From Hofstenia miamia (Eukaryota > Xenacoelomorpha > Acoela): a stretch of DNA of 64,000 bases. The first letter of the stretch is position 1; each line of letters starts with the position of its first letter. Under the pieces are notes generated by a model, which saw only the letters and a program-made list of their open reading frames with translations, made no database searches and was not told the DNA's origin. Shown one piece after another: positions 61,591 to 64,000 of the stretch. The position numbers and the translations under genes were made by a program. The stretch lies in the NCBI GenBank assembly GCA_004352715.1, contig SCFE01000005.1, positions 3,964,524 through 4,028,523 of the forward strand, in the 5' to 3' direction.

Positions 61591-61936
61591 TAATGCTGCA
61601 TTTCCACGAGTGCGCTACGGACACAAATTTACATACCTCACATTTGCTGTTTACACGGTAGTAGGTAAATGGTGGGAAATTGTCGTAGTGCTGCAACGAC
61701 ATCTAGCAACATACTATTTAATAATATTATATTTGTTCATAGCGAGAAAATAATTTACTTACCGTACCGTGCTCATGTGAACAGTCAACAATTTCTGGAC
61801 GCTACAGTGTAAACACTCCAAAAGCACGTTACGGCGACCTACTTAAAATTTCATTGTCCGTAGCGCTCGTGGAAACGCAGGTTACGGCGACCTACTTAAA
61901 ATTTCATTGTCCGTAGCGCTCGTGGAAACGCAGCAT
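61591..61936. mobile_element. MITE with 26-bp inverted ends and internal duplication
   Basis: Left end ATGCTGCATTTCCACGAGTG then CGCTACGGACA; right end inward ATGCTGCGTTTCCACGAG then CGCTACGGACA. They match apart from one substitution and a 2-base gap. The right end is present twice because a 53-bp block is tandemly duplicated (61828-61880 and 61881-61933). About 345 bp, noncoding. Target duplication unclear. Confidence 0.8.
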
Positions 61937-63014
61937 AAATCCGCCATTTTATTTTGCATATTTAATCGGCCCTACTCATTAGTAACTTATTATAACCGTG
62001 GAAATCTGGTAAAGATGCACTGATATCCTCCATATCCCGTAATTATTGGGAAATTTGTTTTTCAAGTGCGTGTCACGTTTATTGTAGTTTATTGATATGT
62101 GAAGGCAGTGATACATACAAAAGCGAAAACGCAATATGATTGTTTTCCTTCCATTACTTTGCAACCGCATCAGTCACTTGAATAAAGGTGTTAATACTAA
62201 TCCCCGGTTTTCTCACATTAGTAGTAAGTACCAAATTATATCTGCATTTGAAGAATTTTATAACTATAATTACTTGAACTATTATATTTATGTTGCGCAT
62301 TAAAACTGAAATATACTATATTTCACGAAAAATAAATTTAATCAAGTCTGATTGTCGCAGCTAGGTAATTATAATAAACTAATAGCCTTAAGATGTTGAT
62401 ACATTATCAAACCCCTGATCAAACAAGCAATTAATTTTAAGTGTTCTGCAAAAATTTTGCGCCTATACATTATCAAACATTCGTTAAACAAGCCATTAGA
62501 CAAACGCCAAACATCTACTGGAACTTTTCGTTTATAGTTAACTAAACTGTGTCCCAGTTAATAAGTAAACCGGTTTATTAGGAAAATGAGGTAGCATGAT
62601 ATAAACACGAGTATAATTTCAAGTTTTGATTTTCATTTTTTATAATATGCACAAGATCCTAAACTATCTAATTCGAATTCGAGCCAAAACCATGGTATTT
62701 ACGCTATAATAAAACCCCAATTATTGATATAAAACTTTACTTATTAACTGCGACAGAGTTTAGTTTACATTAATTGGTGTGCTATGTTCATTTCTGATAC
62801 AATTTTTATTAAACATTTTTGTACTTACAGGATAATTAGTTTCTGTCAATAAATGTATAGTGGTTCACGTCTATTAATTGCTTTTGTGCATAAGCATGTG
62901 TACTCCGAGCAAAACATCCAAAATAGCATTTTAGCGTGTAATGAATTCGGAATTTCCTGTTAGATGGTTTAGTAACGTAAATAAACAATATTGATAGTGC
63001 ATTTTCATAAAGTA
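61937..63014. other. AT-rich DNA, no gene recognised
   Basis: No domain or paired repeat seen. The frame at 61979-62170 (minus) is probably chance. Confidence 0.5.
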
Positions 63015-63092
63015 GCGTTCAGACACACAACTTTGTTCACAACTTTTTCGAATTTAATGAGGTTGTCAACAAAAAGTTGTATGTGTGAACGC
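63015..63092. repeat. 78-bp fold-back repeat
   Basis: GCGTTCAGACACACAACTTT pairs with the reverse complement GCGTTCACACATACAACTTT at the other edge (18 of 20 match), around a spacer of about 30 bases. It resembles a minimal MITE or its solo hairpin. Confidence 0.7.
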
Positions 63093-63837
63093 AAAAAAAC
63101 TTTTTTGTGAACTTTTCAAAACAAATTCTGAGTGCTAGCATAAAGGATGATGTAATTTAATAAGCAGCTTATTCTGTATTTATTATTCCGGGGGAATGCA
63201 TGAATTCATTTATTTAACGCTAGAGTGCACGATCATTTTTTGGATGATCTATTTATTCACTAATTAATAAAAGCATGTGGTCGCTTGATAGCAAAACCCA
63301 ATTAATAGAGCTTGTGGAAGAAAGGCCCTGTTTGTGGAATTCGAGCTTCGAAAGTTATAAAAATACGCATTTAAGAACTAGCAAAAGAGGAAATTTACAA
63401 AATTTCCAAATTTAAATCTAATCCCTAGCAAATGTGAAGAAATTATTAACTAAGAATACTATAAGTTTTTTGCATTTGGCACCACTTATTTAAACCTAAA
63501 ACATCTTTAAGTGTCTTATTTTGCTTTAAAATGATATATTCTGTATATTTACATTGATAATATTTATTTACTTTAGTCGCAGAGATCAATGCAAAATTTA
63601 ATCGGCTAAGAACACAATTTTTAAAAGAATGGCGAAAGATACAAGATCATTGGAGTCGGGATGGGGTATAAATTATCTACTAAAGTGAATTATTTTTGTT
63701 TATAATCTTTCAGTAAACAGGGGGTTTCCTATTCAACATTGTTTTTATATCATTTGGCTTACGCTCCAATACCTAATTTTAATTATTTAAAAAAGCCTTA
63801 CATTCTCTATCAATTAAATTTCAGAGTTTCCACCTTA
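63093..63837. other. AT-rich DNA, no gene recognised
   Basis: Nothing supported. Confidence 0.5.
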
Positions 63838-64000
63838 GGCCACAGTTAGACTAGTGATTGGTTCAAATGTGATCTGTCACACTTGAAAGAATTGCACGTC
63901 TAACCACCCGAGATAATTAGCGATGTGACGATCACAAGCAATTCGAACGCTCACGATTTCTTCGTGATCGTCACATCGCTAAGTATCTCGGGTGGTTAGA
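63838..64000. mobile_element. fold-back element cut by the window end
   Basis: 63899-63935 and 63964-64000 are 37-bp inverted arms with one mismatch and a 28-base loop. Ahead of the left arm, GGCCACAGTTAGACTAG (63838-63854) looks like the true outer end. The window stops in GGTGGTTAGA, which would fit the start of its inverted partner continuing beyond 64000. Likely a MITE, superfamily unknown. Confidence 0.7.

Noticed and set aside
1-64000. tRNA, rRNA or snRNA genes
   Set aside because: I saw no GGTTCGAATCC-type T-loop with a matching A box at proper distance and no rRNA-like stretch. A covariance-model scan would be needed to exclude small RNAs.
1-64000. A new multi-gene biological system
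   Set aside because: Apart from NK2.1, all protein-like signals are transposon fragments. No set of co-oriented intact unknown genes exists here.

Overview
This window is AT-rich (about 70% A+T by eye), intron-containing metazoan nuclear DNA. It holds one gene I can name with confidence: a two-exon NK2-class homeobox gene on the minus strand (42424-43518), orthologous to Nkx2-1/Nkx2-4 (TTF-1; scarecrow in Drosophila). The protein begins MSLSPK, has the [10 protein letters not shown] motif and a homeodomain with Tyr54, and ends in a basic-aromatic tail like that of vertebrate NKX2-1. I cannot fix the phylum. The gene is animal, and the mobile-element mix (R4/Dong-like LINE, piggyBac, hAT, Tc1/mariner, pogo, CACTA-like, Helitron) is typical of invertebrates with expanded intergenic DNA.

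Layout. 1-10.5 kb: low-complexity AT-rich DNA with a broken Tc1-like transposase (3756-4269) on its own small contig. 10.5-17.8 kb: a transposon-rich block with two diverged direct repeats, a mariner-like pseudogene, long TA-type microsatellites, a complete but decayed DNA transposon of about 2.5 kb (13973-16478) with a DDE-like transposase pseudogene, and a short hAT-type MITE (17528-17791). 17.9-25.7 kb: a pogo/Tigger-like fragment between two single-N joins, a fold-back element with long arms (20454-21135), and a 5'-truncated R4/Dong-like LINE inserted in a (TAA)n tract (24965-25650). 26-42.4 kb: no recognisable genes, but several islands of balanced composition and high complexity that look like candidate regulatory elements of the homeobox gene. 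This stretch also contains two places where overlapping haplotypes were left unmerged around a single N; one captures a Helitron insertion together with its empty site. 42.4-43.8 kb: the NK2.1 gene with TATA and CCAAT boxes. 46.8-48.2 kb: nine identical copies of a 160-bp tandem unit. 49-64 kb: several MITEs, two with perfect 8-bp target-site duplications, a Tc1 C-terminal fragment, a piggyBac-type element flanked by TTAA, a hAT transposase C-terminus, and fold-back elements, one cut by the window end.

How it fits together. A developmental transcription factor sits alone in a gene desert. At least 42 kb downstream and 20 kb upstream contain no other recognisable gene, as is common for NK2 genes. 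Almost everything else is transposable-element debris, most of it broken. Six single N characters (3802, 4274, 17938, 18757, 28683, 40199) mark contig joins, and several coincide with duplicated or misplaced sequence, so local structure there should be treated as assembly-dependent. I see no previously undescribed multi-gene system. The most unusual items are the polymorphic Helitron, the 160-bp array upstream of NK2.1, and the CACTA-like transposon family.
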